A stretch of 64,000 bases of DNA, taken from the NCBI GenBank assembly GCA_029891385.1, contig CM057234.1, positions 22,864,350-22,928,349 of the forward strand. The letters run 5' to 3'. Under the pieces are notes generated by a model, which worked only from the letters and a program-made list of their open reading frames with translations, was not told the origin of the DNA and did no database searches. Source of the DNA: Erythroxylum novogranatense. Its lineage: Eukaryota; Streptophyta; Magnoliopsida; Malpighiales; Erythroxylaceae. Shown here piece after piece: positions 1 through 14,300 of this stretch. The translations under genes and the position numbers were made by a program. Each line of letters starts with the position of its first letter. The first letter of the stretch is position 1.

Positions 1-1162
1 TCCAATCTTAGTTTCTATCATTTCCAATGCCTTTGACACATCATTAAACATCCAAAGGAACACAAATCAGTTCTTATACCATTCATACATGTACTAGGGC
101 TAATACACAAAAATTGGCAGCACTCACTTCTTCATTTCCAAGTAAAATCAATGATCAATATGTCATCAAAATCAAGTTAAAACCATGCATCAATCATCCT
201 ACTTTTAATTCATAACCAACCCTAACCTTATACCCATTAATTCAAGCCATAATTGACATCAATTTAATGCATCCATCATCATAATAAATACACTAGCCTT
301 CCCATTAAAAGCTCCTAACTACCATGGCATTCAATTCCTAATAGAAACATCATTAAAACATCATATAAAGCTTAATTTATTTACTTACCTAATTAGCTTC
401 CAACCTTCACTTCTTTTCAACTCTTTGCTTAACTATGCCTTCTAACCATTTCTTCTAACCTCCAACAAGAACTCATCATGATGGTAAGACAATAAGCATG
501 AAGTAGTTTGGAGGAAGGTGAAGAAAGAAACAAAAATTTCGATGGTGAAAATATAGAAATGGAGAGATGCTTCGGTTATGTGTTTTTACAACAAGAAAAC
601 TCACTCTTTTCATGTAATTCATTACGCAAACCGATAAGAACAAATTGGAGCATTAAATGAAGCTTTTTGGTGGCCAAATCTAATTGGTCAAAATTTAAAA
701 GAAAAGTCAAAATAATAATTCTTTAATCCAGATCAAAAACTAACCCAATCAACTCAATTGACCCTAATTTCAATTCCAAAATAATATAACCAATATGACA
801 GTGCCATTGGGTAGAAATTTTCGCTACCGAAAATCGACCGGTTCGCCGATTGGCGATTTTTTCTGGTCTGGGAATTTTCTCCTGAAAAATCTAGAAAAAT
901 TCCTAAAAATCCCTTAAAATAGAAAACAATTTAGGGCGCACTCAGAATAATTTTTCAAACCCATTAATCACGTTAATCCCAATAAAATTGTCTTTGGCAT
1001 GCAAACCGGGAATATCATGTATGCATGCACAGTAATTTCATGTGCACAAATGTGACTGTGGACCAATCCTATTATGCATGAACAGTCCTATGCACTCCAA
1101 ATCTATTTCATCCTATGTCAAATTTACTATTTTACCTTTCCAATTGAGGGTGGGATGTTACA
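1..1162 (-). repeat. Element A LTR copy 1 (partial)
   Basis: This is the first part, in element orientation, of an A LTR whose remainder lies left of the window. It matches 7018-8179 and 14019-15179 almost base for base. It ends (plus-strand view) at GATGTTACA, which reads TGTAACATC as the LTR start on the minus strand. A consensus donor AG|GTAAGT lies at 388 on the minus strand, as in the two complete copies. Confidence 0.85.
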
Positions 1163-1175
1163 ATTCTCCCCTCCT
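1163..1175 (-). other. Polypurine tract of element A, copy 1
   Basis: On the minus strand the bases just before the LTR read GGAGGGGAGAAT. This is the plus-strand priming tract expected immediately 5' of a 3' LTR. Confidence 0.75.
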
Positions 1176-4100
1176 AATAAAAATTTCATCCTCAAAATTC
1201 TCAATCAACGGTTCAGTATGACCGTAATCATATGTTCCTATATGTCCCATACACTTTTCCACACAATAATTCATTTTCTGAAATGTCACAGTAACCATAT
1301 TCAGTCAGTTGTTCAGTTACTAATTTGGCTAACTCATTATCACTCAGTACAGTAGACGGACTCAACAAGGCTATCAGTTGGCGATCTCATTTTCTTAGCT
1401 ATCTCACTTGCCATTTTCAGAGTAGTCATTACATTTAGTTCCAATGCTATGACTCAGTTCATTATTTCCGAACCTGTTCACTAATCATCACGTTTATCCA
1501 TCCAATACCTTTTTCTCACTATACCGTCCAATATCTTTTTCTCCCAATAACATACAGACTAAGTCGTATTCCATGGAGTACATCTTTTCAAGGTGATACT
1601 TACAATAACCTCCTTTATCTCGTCAGGGACGATTTACATTCCTTTGGTACCAATACAATGACATTTAGCTCCATTTCACTATAACCAGTGATACGTTACC
1701 TAATGCAGTCATGCTTTATATCCATTGACTCTCTGTTCAAATTCAATTCTCCTTAGACAATTCATTATTCTATAGTGTTCACGCCCTCTATTCGGATATG
1801 CATTTTTCTCTGTTTCATTTGTCCGATCTTGATCCACTTTAACTAACCCATACAGTTTTTCTGAGTCACTTTCCTTTATTTCACTCATCACAAGTATTTC
1901 GACTCAATGTTGGTCTTTGCCTCCCATTAGGCACTGTGCAGTGTAGCAGTGTATCCCTATAGTAAATCAGAACTCTATAACACAGTCATAATCCTATGAA
2001 ACCTAAACCACTTACGCATTGTGCCTGTTGATCATTCAAACCTCTAAGCACTTGAATCACTCATCACTTCTTTCTATGCTCATAGTCATCAATTTCACTT
2101 TTTGCATATACTTACCAGAATGTCTAGCTTCGACTGTTCACTTTCTTGTTCTATCACTTTTTATCGGGTACACAACTTATTCTTTTTTCCAAACATCACT
2201 AAACAACATTCTACCTTCTCATTAAGTCCACAATTAATGAATTTACAATCCCTTTATGAAGATAACACTACATCACGTCATTATCAGTTTTCCTTTAGGA
2301 CTTCTTATCTCTATTCATTTTCTCTTTCCAATTGATTTTCTGTCATCCACGTTGATATATATATACTAGTACCTAATCATTTGTACTTGGACTTCCATCA
2401 ATTTCCACGTCATTTGAGTATTTCACTTCACATTGCAATAGGATCATCTCAAATTAAAATTCCACTCATGTTATTGGATACTTTACATTTCCCTACACAC
2501 AATACAGCTAACTTCAGTAATATAAGATATGACTCAATTTCACTTTTAATTTTGTCCATACTTCTTTCCATTGACCATTAGTCTTGTTACCATCTTTATA
2601 CTATTCACGAAAGTCTCATCAACCAATTATTATCCCTAATTGCTTTTCAATCATTCTTCACTATACGTACTATCTCAATCAGAACAATTTTATGCCATAA
2701 TTTAAAAGATCAGAACATTCCTTACACTAAGGTTCCTTGTGACAGTCACATAAATACTTTCTTTCACACTTATTCAGTAATCTATACCTCAGCATTTTAT
2801 CCGGAAACCAATTAGTAACCTATACAATTCAGACTTCCATAAGACTCCTTTCCGTTTATGCTAATTCTCAAATAAATAACTGATGCCATAATCATTTCTC
2901 ATTTCCTCTCATAAAGGTACATTCAGTCCTCCTATGTCTTTCTTTAACCTAATATAAACTTTACACTTATAGCCACTCATAGAAGCACGTATTTAATCAT
3001 TCACGATCATCTCCTCCATGATTTCCATGTATCTTTCACATACATTTCATTAATCATGATCAACTTTACTGTCCAATAGGTACTCCCAACGGTAAATCGA
3101 CTTAAATGTGACAACTCTTTTCATATCACTATCATTGTTTCATTTTTTTTTTCATTTCCCCAGTTTCATTCCCATAGCATTCATGTGTCAACTTGACCTT
3201 TTTAAGGTCATGTCCACTTGGATTATACAATGTCATCTTCTTATTGCTTCTTATTTCTTTAATATCCTCAAACAATCTATAATAGGGCATTCACAGTCCC
3301 CAAAACACGACAAAATCGTTGATACAACTCCATTGTATCTCTTTCTATTTACCCATCCAGTTACCATTTCTGTGTCTATATACATCTTTTCAACCAAATC
3401 TAGAATTTCCCGATACACATTCAGTAGAAAATTGTCAGTCTGTCTTTTTCCCTTACCATCCTTTGATACTAGTTTCCAAACTCTAAGCACAATATTCGCA
3501 TAACCATTTCAGTCTCACGCTTAGGTGCTCATAATCATAACCGTTTCCCCAATTCATTTCAGTTTATCTGTACACTTTTATCTCACAAAGTCTACTTTTT
3601 CTTACTCAACTAGGCACTAGGCATCTTGCTTTTTCAGTTCTTTCAGTTCTCGATAGACCATTACAGTACACTATTGATCTTCTTACAATCTCGCTATCAT
3701 CATCTATCTATGATATCTACTAATATCAAACACCAATATAGTGAATCAATATCTACCTAATCGGACCATCTACACTTTACTCGGTTCCAATGTTTCCCCA
3801 TGTCCTCACATATACAGTCAGAACTCTAATTACTTGCTCATCCTGGACCTTAATCTCACTTCAGACTACTATAACCAGTATGCTTCTCCTATCTCCAGTG
3901 GACCTTTCCAAGTTCTAGACATATTCGTTCTCTGTCGCCGTAATATTGCCATTTTAATCCAGGAATTCATTAACATCACTTCTTTCCTTAATCAGTCTAG
4001 GCCAACACAGTCATTCTAACCACAGTACAATATCAATCTCCTTATCCATTTTCCTTTTCCTTTCCTAATTGCTTATACACTTCGGGGTTCACCCTCTAAC

Positions 4101-4261
4101 ACAGCCTCACTTTTCTCTCACTTAATCACTGACACGCACGTTGCGTAGGATTTCTACCCGTGCGACTCAAACTAGGGATCGATTGCCACGGTGCGCAATG
4201 ACACGACTCAAATGCATGCACCATATGTTTCACATCGTGCTAGATACATTACGTACTCTCG

Positions 4262-4273
4262 GGCTCGATACCA
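4262..4273 (-). other. Primer-binding site of element A, copy 1
   Basis: The minus strand reads TGGTATCGAGCC six bases after the LTR end. It differs slightly from TGGTATCAGAGC, the usual plant initiator-Met tRNA primer site. It fixes the orientation of A as minus. Confidence 0.8.
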
Positions 4274-4279
4274 CCTAAA

Positions 4280-7200
4280 TGTAACACCACCCCGAGTGAC
4301 CGAACTCGATATTATGGGTGATATCCGAGTCCGTGCCCCGCGAGGGTGGAGTACTACATCAGTCGGTAAAATTCGGTATACAATTTTTTTTTATAACATA
4401 CATTGGCCCGGTAAAACAACGGTAAAAATAGTAAGTAATTTAAGCCCATGAGCACAATAAACTATTTTCAGTTATTACAAACAATCAACACTCATTACAG
4501 TCAGGCAACAATAATGCAATTGTCAATGTGTAAAAACAGTAACACCCCAATGGGCTTAGTCTAAATACCAAGCATTGTTATACAATGATTGCATAACACA
4601 ATTTGGTAAGACACTAATGCAGACACGAACTGATCCCGACCTCTATCGTTCACTTGCCTACTGTAGACATACTCACGCGTCGAAAGGGGTACTCTTCAAA
4701 TCCTGAAAAATAGATTGCAATTTTTGATGAGTTTGCGAACTTAATGAGATTTCATCATCGATGGTTCTCCCAATTCATGCATCACATAACAAATTACAGT
4801 AATAAGACAGTCTTAGTACTACTAATATAGTCAATATTCATAGTTCATATTACACAGTCAATTGTCACGATCAATATTTAGTTACGAATAATAAAGGCAG
4901 ATCCACGATCGAGGTAAGCGATACAAGACGAGAGTCATCCATTTACAATACAAACAAGTCACCGAAGTCAAACAGTCATAATAATTATCCATTTCAGATA
5001 TTCAGTCCAGTAATGATGCAATGCATATGTGACTTTTTTTTCACTTTTATTACAGTATTGTGACCGAGCGAATAAACAGTATTCAGTGTAGACGCGTCTG
5101 GGAGAATTATCTCCCTCGAGCTCGAGGCTCATTTGGTATGTCGAGCTCTAGGCTCGGTTCGAGATCGATGGCGTCTCGGTTCACAATTTTCCTTTTAGCG
5201 ATTTAATGCATTTGTGCATGAATGCACATGCCCAATAAGTCAATATAATATATCACGGTCCATGGGTCATCCGAATGTACGGTCCAATTACGGTTGTCTA
5301 ATGCCCAATTCACGATCAATAAAAGCCATATATAATCCACGTAATCCCCGTAGGGCAATCAAGTCACAGTAAACACGTAGATCGGGATAACCAACTAGGT
5401 TACTCACATCTTACTTCTGAGCTATTGTCAGAAAGTCTTTGTCACGTCGGTCGATCGACGCTCCAGTTGTGCCTAAGCAGCAGAGAAGGTAACTATCACT
5501 AACGATTCAATCCGAATGAATTACTGATGCACATGTAGGTAAAAATATGCATGTTCATGAATTCCTGGCCCTAATTCCATTTTTTTCCATCATAAAAATC
5601 TATCCAAAAATTAGAAACCTATTGGCACTGACGGTGCGCAAATCGGACCTCTATAGGTTCCCAATTAAACAAAACAGTGATTACACAGACTTTTACCCGG
5701 ACCTACGTCAATTTTTCGTCCAAAAATCTCCAATCTCTCAGAAAATGAAATTCAATATTCTACGAATCTGATGCCTCAAGAATTAGGTCAATCGGATGTC
5801 GGACGGAAAAGTTATTCACGAAGGAAACCAAAATTCAACAATTAATATATATATATTGCCCTTATTTGCTACTCTTTTTCCCTTTCCCTTAACCGAAGTT
5901 CAATAAATCATAACTTATTTTACACAATTCCGAAAAATGTAAACCATATCTCATTGGAAAGGTAATGAAACCCTCTACAAGTTTCCTTTAGTCCAGAAAA
6001 ATCAATTTCACCCCTAAAGGTGTCAAACATCCAATGTAAGCTACTGCCCACACATTCACTTCCTAAAACAGAACAGTCATTGGAAAATTCACTATCTTTC
6101 ATTCTATGCAGTCAAAACTTATACAATAAATATGCTCATCAAGATCACAATATTATCTACAACTTTCATGAAACAACCCAAATTTCAATTCCCTTGCTAA
6201 CTAGGTCAAATAATTCACTCAAGGTTGTTGTCCCTGAAATCACTCAATTTGACCAGTAACTTTCTATCAATCATATCTCCCTGTATTAAAGTCAAACAAA
6301 TCACCACTTTATATCCCTGAAAAGATAAAATCTCAAACTTCAATTATTCATGAAATAACCATACTCCAATTCAGCCTCAAACAGTGTCAAATCTGTTATG
6401 CAAGTTTCTGACCTAATCAGCAATTCACATCACAATGTAGGTTCAAATTATGAAAATCCATAACTCCCACATCTGATTTCCAGAAATTATATGCCATACA
6501 CCATTTTAAAGATGAATGTGTCATATAAAACTCTTCAGTATATTTCCAACACCAAATCAATGCAAAAAATTTACTAAAATTCCTCCTAATCTGAATGTAC
6601 ACCAAATTTGACATTCCAGCTAGGTTTCATTCAATCATAAAAACAGCCAACAATCATCAGTCCATAACTCCTAATAGACATAAAAAAATTGTAAAATCAG
6701 TGGCATTGGAAAGCTAACTTAATAGGCTTCAACTTTCATTTAGTCCATTTGTCCTAATTCCTTCTCAATTAATTTATAAAAATTAGCAAAACTATAGGGT
6801 ATGATTTCGGGTATTGTTCACCTAAGTCAAAACAGTAACTTTCCAAGCCAAATTTCAACCTCTTAGAGTTACAATTTGACAACACCTATTTCACACATAT
6901 ATGTAGCTAACATCCCAAAGTTTAAGAGGCCACAAACCTCACCTAATTTTCATTCCTATACAATGAGTTATGATAAAAACAGTACAATCGATTAAAACCG
7001 TAAATTTCCAGATTTGGTCCAATCTTAGTTTCTATCATTTCCAATGCCTTTGACACATCATTAAACATCCAAAGGAACACAAATCAGTTCTTATACCATT
7101 CATACATGTACTAGGGCTAATACACAAAAATTGGCAGCACTCACTTCTTCATTTCCAAGTAAAATCAATGATCAATATGTCATCAAAATCAAGTTAAAAC

Positions 7201-8179
7201 CATGCATCAATCATCCTACTTTCAATTCATAACCAACCCTAACCTTATACCCATTAATTCAGGCCATAATTGACATCAATTTAATGCATCCATCATCATA
7301 ATAAATACAGTAGCCCTCCCATTAAAAGCTCCTAACTACCATGGCATTCAATTCCTAATAGAAACATCATTAAAACATCATATAAAGCTTAATTCATTTA
7401 CTTACCTAATTAGCTTCCAACCTTCACTTCTTTTCAACTCTTTGCTTAACTATGCCTTCTAACCATTTCTTCTAACCTCCAACAAGAACTCATCATGATG
7501 GTAAGACAATAAGAATGAAGTAGTTTGGAGGAAGGTGAAGAAAGAAACAAAAATTTCGATGGTGAGAATATAGAAATGGAGAGATGCTTCGGTTATGTGT
7601 TTTTACAACAAGAAAACTCACTCTTTTCATGTAATTCATTACGCAAACCGATAAGAACAAATTGGAGCATTAAATGAAGCTTTTTGGTGGCCAAATCTAA
7701 TTGGTCAAAATTTAAAAGAAAAGTCAAAATAATAATTCTTTAATCCAGATCAAAAACTAACTCAATCAACTCAATTGACCCTAATTTCAATTCCAAAATA
7801 ATATAACCAATTTGACAGTGCCATTGGCTAGAAATTTTCGCTACCGAAAATCGACCGGTTCGCCAATTGGCGATTTTTTTCGGTCTGGGAATTTTCTCCT
7901 GAAAAATTCAGAAAAATTCCTAAAAATTCCTTAAAATACAAAACAATTTATGGCGCACTCAGAATAATTTTTCAAACCCATTAATCATGTTAATCCCAAT
8001 AAAATTGTCTTAGACACGCAAACCGGGAATATCATGTATGCATGCACAGTAATTTCATGTGCACAAATGTGACTATGGACCAATCCTATTATGCATGAAC
8101 AGTCCTATGCACTCCAAATCTATTTCACCCTATGTCAAATTTACTATTTTACCCTTACAATTGAGGGTGGAATGTTACA
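4280..8179 (-). repeat. Element A LTR copy 2 (complete, 3900 bp)
   Basis: This is a complete LTR with TGTAAC/GTTACA ends, shared between the two tandem units. Reading on the minus strand it holds a leader, a consensus donor AG|GTAAGT (intron start 7405), several degenerate copies of a GTTGTAG...ATTGG...GTTATG module (about 6980-5540), a GTGAGTAACC site (about 5400), two GAGCTC-rich blocks (about 5100-5170), a hairpin AAGTTCGCAAACTC, and a TTTTTCAG|GA acceptor (intron end 4703). No open reading frame of note is present. Confidence 0.88.
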
Positions 8180-8192
8180 ATTCTCCCCTCCT
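8180..8192 (-). other. Polypurine tract of element A, copy 2
   Basis: This is the same GGAGGGGAGAAT tract (minus strand) as in copy 1, next to the LTR that ends at 8179. Confidence 0.75.
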
Positions 8193-11100
8193 AATAAAAA
8201 TTTCATCCTCAAAATTCTCAATCAATGGTTCAGTATGACCGTAATCATATGTTCCTATATGTCCCATACACTTTTCCACACAATAATTCATTTTCTGAAA
8301 GGTCACATTAACCATATTCAGTCAGTTGTTCAGTTACTAATTTGGCTAACTCATTATCACTCAGTACAGTAGACGGACTCAACAAGGCTATGAGTTGGCG
8401 ATCTCATTTTCTTAGCTATCTCACTTGCCATTTTCAGAGTAGTCATTACATTTAGTTCCAATGCTATGACTCAGTTCATTATTTCCGAACCTGTTCACTA
8501 ATCATCACGTTTATCCATTCAATACCTTTTTCTCACTATACCGTCCAATATCTTTTTCTCCCAATAACATACAGACTAAGTCGTATTCCATGGAGTACAT
8601 CTTTTCAAGGTGATACTTACAATAACCTCCTTTATCTCGTCAGGGACGATTTACATTCCTTTGGTACCAATACAATGACATTTAGCTCCATTTCACTATA
8701 ACCAGTGATACTTTACCTAATGCAGTCATGCTTTATATCCCATTGACTCTCTGTTCAAATTCAATTCTCCTTAGACAATTCATTATTCTATAGTGTTCAC
8801 GCCCTCTATTCAGATATGCATTTTTCTCTGTTTCATTTGTCCGATCTTGATCCACTTTAACTAACCCATACAGTTTTCCTGAGTCACTTTCCTTTATTTC
8901 ACTCATCACAAGTATTTCGACTCAATGTTGGTCTTTGCCTCCCGTTAGGCACTGTGCAGTGTAGCAGTGTATCCCTATAGTAAATCAGAACTCTATAACA
9001 CAGTCATAATCCTATGAAACCTAAACCACTTACGCATTGTGCCTGTTGATCATTCAAACCTCTAAGCACTTGAATCACTCATCACTTCTTTCTATGCTCA
9101 TAGTCATCAATTTCACTTTTTGCATATACTTACCAGAATGTCTAGCTTCGACTGTTCACTTTCTTGTTCTATCACTTTTTATCGGGTACACAACTTATTC
9201 TTTTTTCCAAACATCACTAAACAACATTCTACCTTCTCATTAAGTCCACAATTAATGAATTTACAATCCCTTTATGAAGATAACACTACATCACGTCATT
9301 ATCAGTTTTCCTTTAGGACTTCTTATCTCTATTCATTTTCTCTTTCCAATTGATTTTCTGTCATCCACGTTGATATATATATACTAGTACCTAATCATCT
9401 GTACTTGGACTTCCATCAATTTCCACATCATTTGAGTATTTCACTTCACATTGCAATAGGATCATCTCAAATTAAAATTCCACTCATGTTATTGGATACT
9501 TTACATTTCCGTACACACAATACAGCTAACTTCAGTAATATAAGATATGACTCAATTTCACTTTTAATTTTGTCCATACTTCTTTCCATTGACCATTAGT
9601 CTTGTTACCATCTTTATACTGTTCACGAAAGTCTCATCAACTAATTATTATCCCTAATTGCTTTTCAATCATTCTTCATTATACGTACTATCTCAATCAG
9701 AACAATTTTACGCCATAATTTAAAAGATCAGAACATTCCTTACACTAAGGTTCCTTGTGACAGTCACATAAACACTTTCTTTCACACTTATTTAGTAATA
9801 TATACCTCAGCATTTTATCCGGAAACCAATTAGTAACCTATACAATTCAGACTTCCATAAGACTCCTTTTCGTTTATGCTAATTCTTAAATAAATAACTG
9901 ATGCCATAATCATTTCTCATTTCCTCTCATAAAGGTACATTCAGTCCTCCTATGTCTTTCTTTAACCTAATATAAACTTTACACTTATAGCCACTCATAG
10001 AAGCACGTATTTAATCATTCACTGATCATCTCCTCCATGATTTCCATGTATCTTTCACATACATTTCATTAATCATGATCAACTTTACTGTCCAATAGGT
10101 ACTCCCAACGGTAAATCGACTTAAATGTGACAACTCTTTTCATATCACTATCATTGTTTCATTTTTTTTTTCATTTCCCCAGTTTCATTCCCATAGCATT
10201 CATGTGTCAACTTGACCTTTTTAAGGTCATGTCCACTTGGATTATACAATGTCATCTTCTTATTGCTTCGTATTTCTTTAATATCCTCAAACAATCTATA
10301 ATAGGGCATTCACAGTCCCCAAAACACGACAAAATCGTTGATACAACTCCATTGTATCTCTATCTATTTACCCATCCAGTTACCATTTCTGTGTCTATAT
10401 ACATCTTTTCAACCAAATCTAGAATTTCCCGATACACATTCAGTAGAAAATTGTCAGTCTGTCTTTTTCCCTTACCATCCTTTGATACTAGTTTCCAAAC
10501 TCTAAGCACAATATTCGCATAACCATTTCAATCCCACGCTTAGGCGCTCATAATCATAACCGTTTCCCCAATTCATTTCAGTTTATCTGTATACTTTTAT
10601 CTCACCAAGTCTACTTTTTCTTACTCAACTAGGCACAAGGCATCTTGCTTTTTCAGTTCTTTCAGTTCTCGATAGACCATTACAGTACACTATTGATCTT
10701 CTTACAATCTCGCTATCATCATCTATCTATGATATCTACTAATATCAAACAACAATACAGTGAATCAATATCTACCTAATCGGACCATCTACACTTTACT
10801 CGGTTCCAATGTTTCCCTATGTCCTCAAATATACAGTCAGAACTCTAATTACTTACTCATCCCGGACCTTAATCTCACTTAAGACTACTATAACCAGTAT
10901 GATTCTCCTATCTCCAGTGGACCTTTCCAAGTTCTAGACATATTCGTTCTCTGTCGCCGTAATATTTCCATTTTAATCCAGGAATTCATTAATATCACTT
11001 CTTTCCTTAATCAGTCTAGGCCAACACAGTCATTCTAACCACAGTACAATATCAATCTCCTTATCCATTTTTCCTTTTTCCTTTCCTAATTGCTTATACA

Positions 11101-11284
11101 CTTCCGTGGGTTCACCTCTAACACAGCCTCACTTTTCTCTCACTTAATCACTGACACGACATTTACACGTAGGATTTCTACCCGTGCGACTCAAACTAGG
11201 GATCGGTTGCCACGATCCGCAATGACACGACTCAAATGCATGCACCCTATGTTTGGATCGTGCTAGATACATTACGCATCATCG

Positions 11285-11296
11285 GGCTCGATACCA
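11285..11296 (-). other. Primer-binding site of element A, copy 2
   Basis: The minus strand reads TGGTATCGAGCC, identical to the copy-1 site and again six bases from the LTR end at 11303. Confidence 0.8.
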
Positions 11297-11302
11297 CCTA
11301 AA

Positions 11303-14300
11303 TGTAACACCCATTCTGAAGTGACCAACTCGATATTATGGGTGATATCCGAGTCCGTGCCCCGCGAGGGTGGAGTACTACATCAGTCGGTAAAACTCGG
11401 TATACAATTTTTTTTTATAACATACATTGGCCCGGTAAAACAACGGTAAAAACAGTAAGTAATTTAAGCCCATGAGCACAATAAACTATTTTCAGTTATT
11501 ACAAACAATCAACACTCATTACAGTCAGGCAACAATAATGCAATTGTCAATGTGTAAAAACAATAACACCCCAATGGGCTTAGTCTAAATACCAAGCATT
11601 GTTATACAATGATTGCAGAACACAATTTGGTAAGACACTAATGCAGACACGAACTGATCCCGACCTCTATCCTTCACTTGCCTACTGTAGACATACTCCC
11701 GCGTCGAACGGGGTACTCTTCAAATCCTGAAAAATAGATTGCAATTTTGGATGAGTTTGCGAACATAATGAGATTCCATCATCGATGGTTCTCCCAATTC
11801 ATGCATCACATAACAAATTACAGTAATAAGACAGTCTTAGTACTACTAATACAGTCAATATTCATAGTTCATATTACATACCAATTGTCACGGTCAATAT
11901 TTAGTTACGAATAATAAGACATCCACGATCGATTAGGTAAGCGATACAAGACAAGAGTCATCCATTTACAATACAACACATCGAAGTTAAATAAATACAA
12001 TAATTATCCATTTCAGGTATTCAATCCAGTAATGATGCAATGCATATGTGACTTTTTTTTCAGTTTTATTACAGTATTGTGACCGAGCGAATAAACAGTA
12101 TTCAGTGTAGACGCGTCTGGGGAGAATTATCTCCCTTCGAGCTCGAGGCTCATTTCAGTATGTCGAGCTCTAGGCTCGGTTCAGTATCAGTGGCGTCTCG
12201 GTTCACAATTTTCCTTTTAGCAGTTTAATGCATTTGTGCATGAATGCACATGCCCAATAAGTCAATATAATATATCACAGTCCATGGGTCATCCAATGTA
12301 CGGTCAATTACACAGCTTGTCTAATGCCCAATTCATATCAATAAAAGCCATATATAATCCACGAATTCCGTAGGCAATCAAGTCACAAGAACACGTAGAT
12401 CGGATAACCAACTAGGTTACTCACATCTTACTTCCGAGCTATTGTCAGAAAGTCTTTGTCACATCGGTCGATCGACGCTCCAGTTGTGCCTAAGCAGCAG
12501 AGAAGGTAACTATCACTAACGATTCAATCCGAATGAATTACTGATGCACATGTAGGTAAAAATATGCATGTTCATGAATTCCAGGCCCTAATCCCATTTT
12601 TTTCTATCAAAAAAATCTATCCAAAAATTAGAAACCTATTGGCGCTGACGGTGCGCAAATCGGACCTCTACAGTTTCCCAATTAAACAAAACAGTGATTA
12701 CACAGACTTTTACCCGGAGCTACGTCAATTTTCCGTCCAAAAATCTCCAATCTCTCAGAAAATGAAATTCAATATTCTACGAATCTGATGCCTCAAGAAT
12801 TAGGTCAATCGGATGTCGGACGGAAAAGTTATTCACGAAGGAAACCAAAATTCAACAATTAATATATATATATTGCCCTTATTTCCTACTCTTTTTTCCT
12901 TTCCTTTAACCGAAGTTCAATAAATCATACCTTATTCTACACAATTCAGAAAAATGCAAATCATATCTCATTGGAAAGTTAATGAAACCCTCTACAAGTT
13001 TCCTTTAGTCCAGAAAAATCAATTTCACCCCTAAGGGTGTCAAACATCCAATGTAAGCTACTGCCCACACATTCATTTCCTAAAACAGAACAGTCATTGG
13101 AAAATTCACTATCTTTCATTCTATGCAGTCAAAACTTATACAATAAATATGCTCATCAAGATCACAATATTATCTACAACGTTCATGAAACAACCCAAAT
13201 TTCAATTCCCTTGCTAACTAGGTCAAATAATTCACTCAAAGTTACTGTCCCTGAAATCACTCAATTTGAGCAGTAACTTTCTATCAATCATATCTCCCTA
13301 TATACAAGTCAACAAAATCACCACTTTATATCCCTGAAAAGATAAAATCTCAAACTTCAATTCTTCATGAAATAACCATACTCGAATTCAGCCTCCAACA
13401 GTGTCAAATCTGTTATGAAAGTTTCTGACCTAATCAGCAATTAACATCACAATGTAGGTTCAAATTGTGAAAATCCATAACTCCCACATCTGATTTCCAG
13501 AAATTATATGCCATACACCATTTTCAAGATGAATGTGTCATATAAACTCTTCAGTAGATTTCCAACACCAATTCAATGCACAAAATTTACTAAAATTCCT
13601 CCTAATCTGAATGTACACCAAATTTGACATTCCAGCTAGGTTTCATTCAATACATAAAAACAACCAACAATCATCAGTCCATAACTCCTAATAGACATAT
13701 CGAAAAATTGCAAAATCAGTGTCATTGGAAAGCTAACTTAATAGGCTTCAACTTTCATTTAGTCCATTTGTCCTAATTCCTTCTCAATTAATTTATAAAA
13801 ATTAGCAAAACTATAGGGTACGATTTCGGGTACTGTTCACCTAAGTCAAAACAGTAACTTTCCAAGTCAAATTTCAACCTCTTAGAGTTACAATTTGACA
13901 ACACCTATTTCACACAAATATGTAGCTAACATCCCAAAGTTTAAATGACCACAAACCTCACCTCATTTTCATTCCTATACAATGAGTTATGATTAAAACC
14001 CTAAATTTCCAGATTTGGTCCAATCTTAGTTTCTATCATTTCCAATGCCTTTGACACATCATTAAACATCCAAAGGAACACAAATCAGTTCTTATACCAT
14101 TCATACATGTACTAGGGCTAATACACAAAAATTGGCAGCACTCACTTCTTCATTTCCAAGTAAAATCAATGATTAATATGTCATCAAAATCAAGTTAAAA
14201 CCATGCATCAATCATCCTACTTTCAATTCATAACCAACCCTAACCTTATACCCATTAATTCAAGCCATAATTGACATCAATTTAATGCATCCATCATCAT

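Larger units (their letters stand above)
1163..4279 (-). mobile_element. Element A internal region, copy 1, non-coding
   Basis: This is the interior between two A LTRs. It starts (minus strand) with a primer site at 4273-4262 and ends with a polypurine tract at 1175-1163. Six-frame reading gives only short open stretches (longest 131 codons on plus, 79 on minus), none with recognisable retroelement motifs. The last 40 bases before the LTR resemble the usual end of a Tekay-type polyprotein (GAATTTTGAGGATGAAATTT), which ties A to the chromovirus lineage although the rest of pol is missing or unrecognisable. A strongly decayed coding past cannot be excluded. Confidence 0.7.
8180..11302 (-). mobile_element. 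Element A internal region, copy 2, non-coding
   Basis: This is a near-identical repeat of 1163-4279; scattered substitutions and small indels are visible by eye. It has the same primer site (11285-11296) and purine tract (8180-8192), and no protein domain can be recognised. Confidence 0.75.

Noticed and set aside
1074..4019. Several plus-strand open stretches of 60-131 codons, repeated at 8091-10522
   Set aside because: They lie antisense to a minus-strand retroelement interior, have no domain and low-complexity composition, and their repetition only reflects the tandem duplication.
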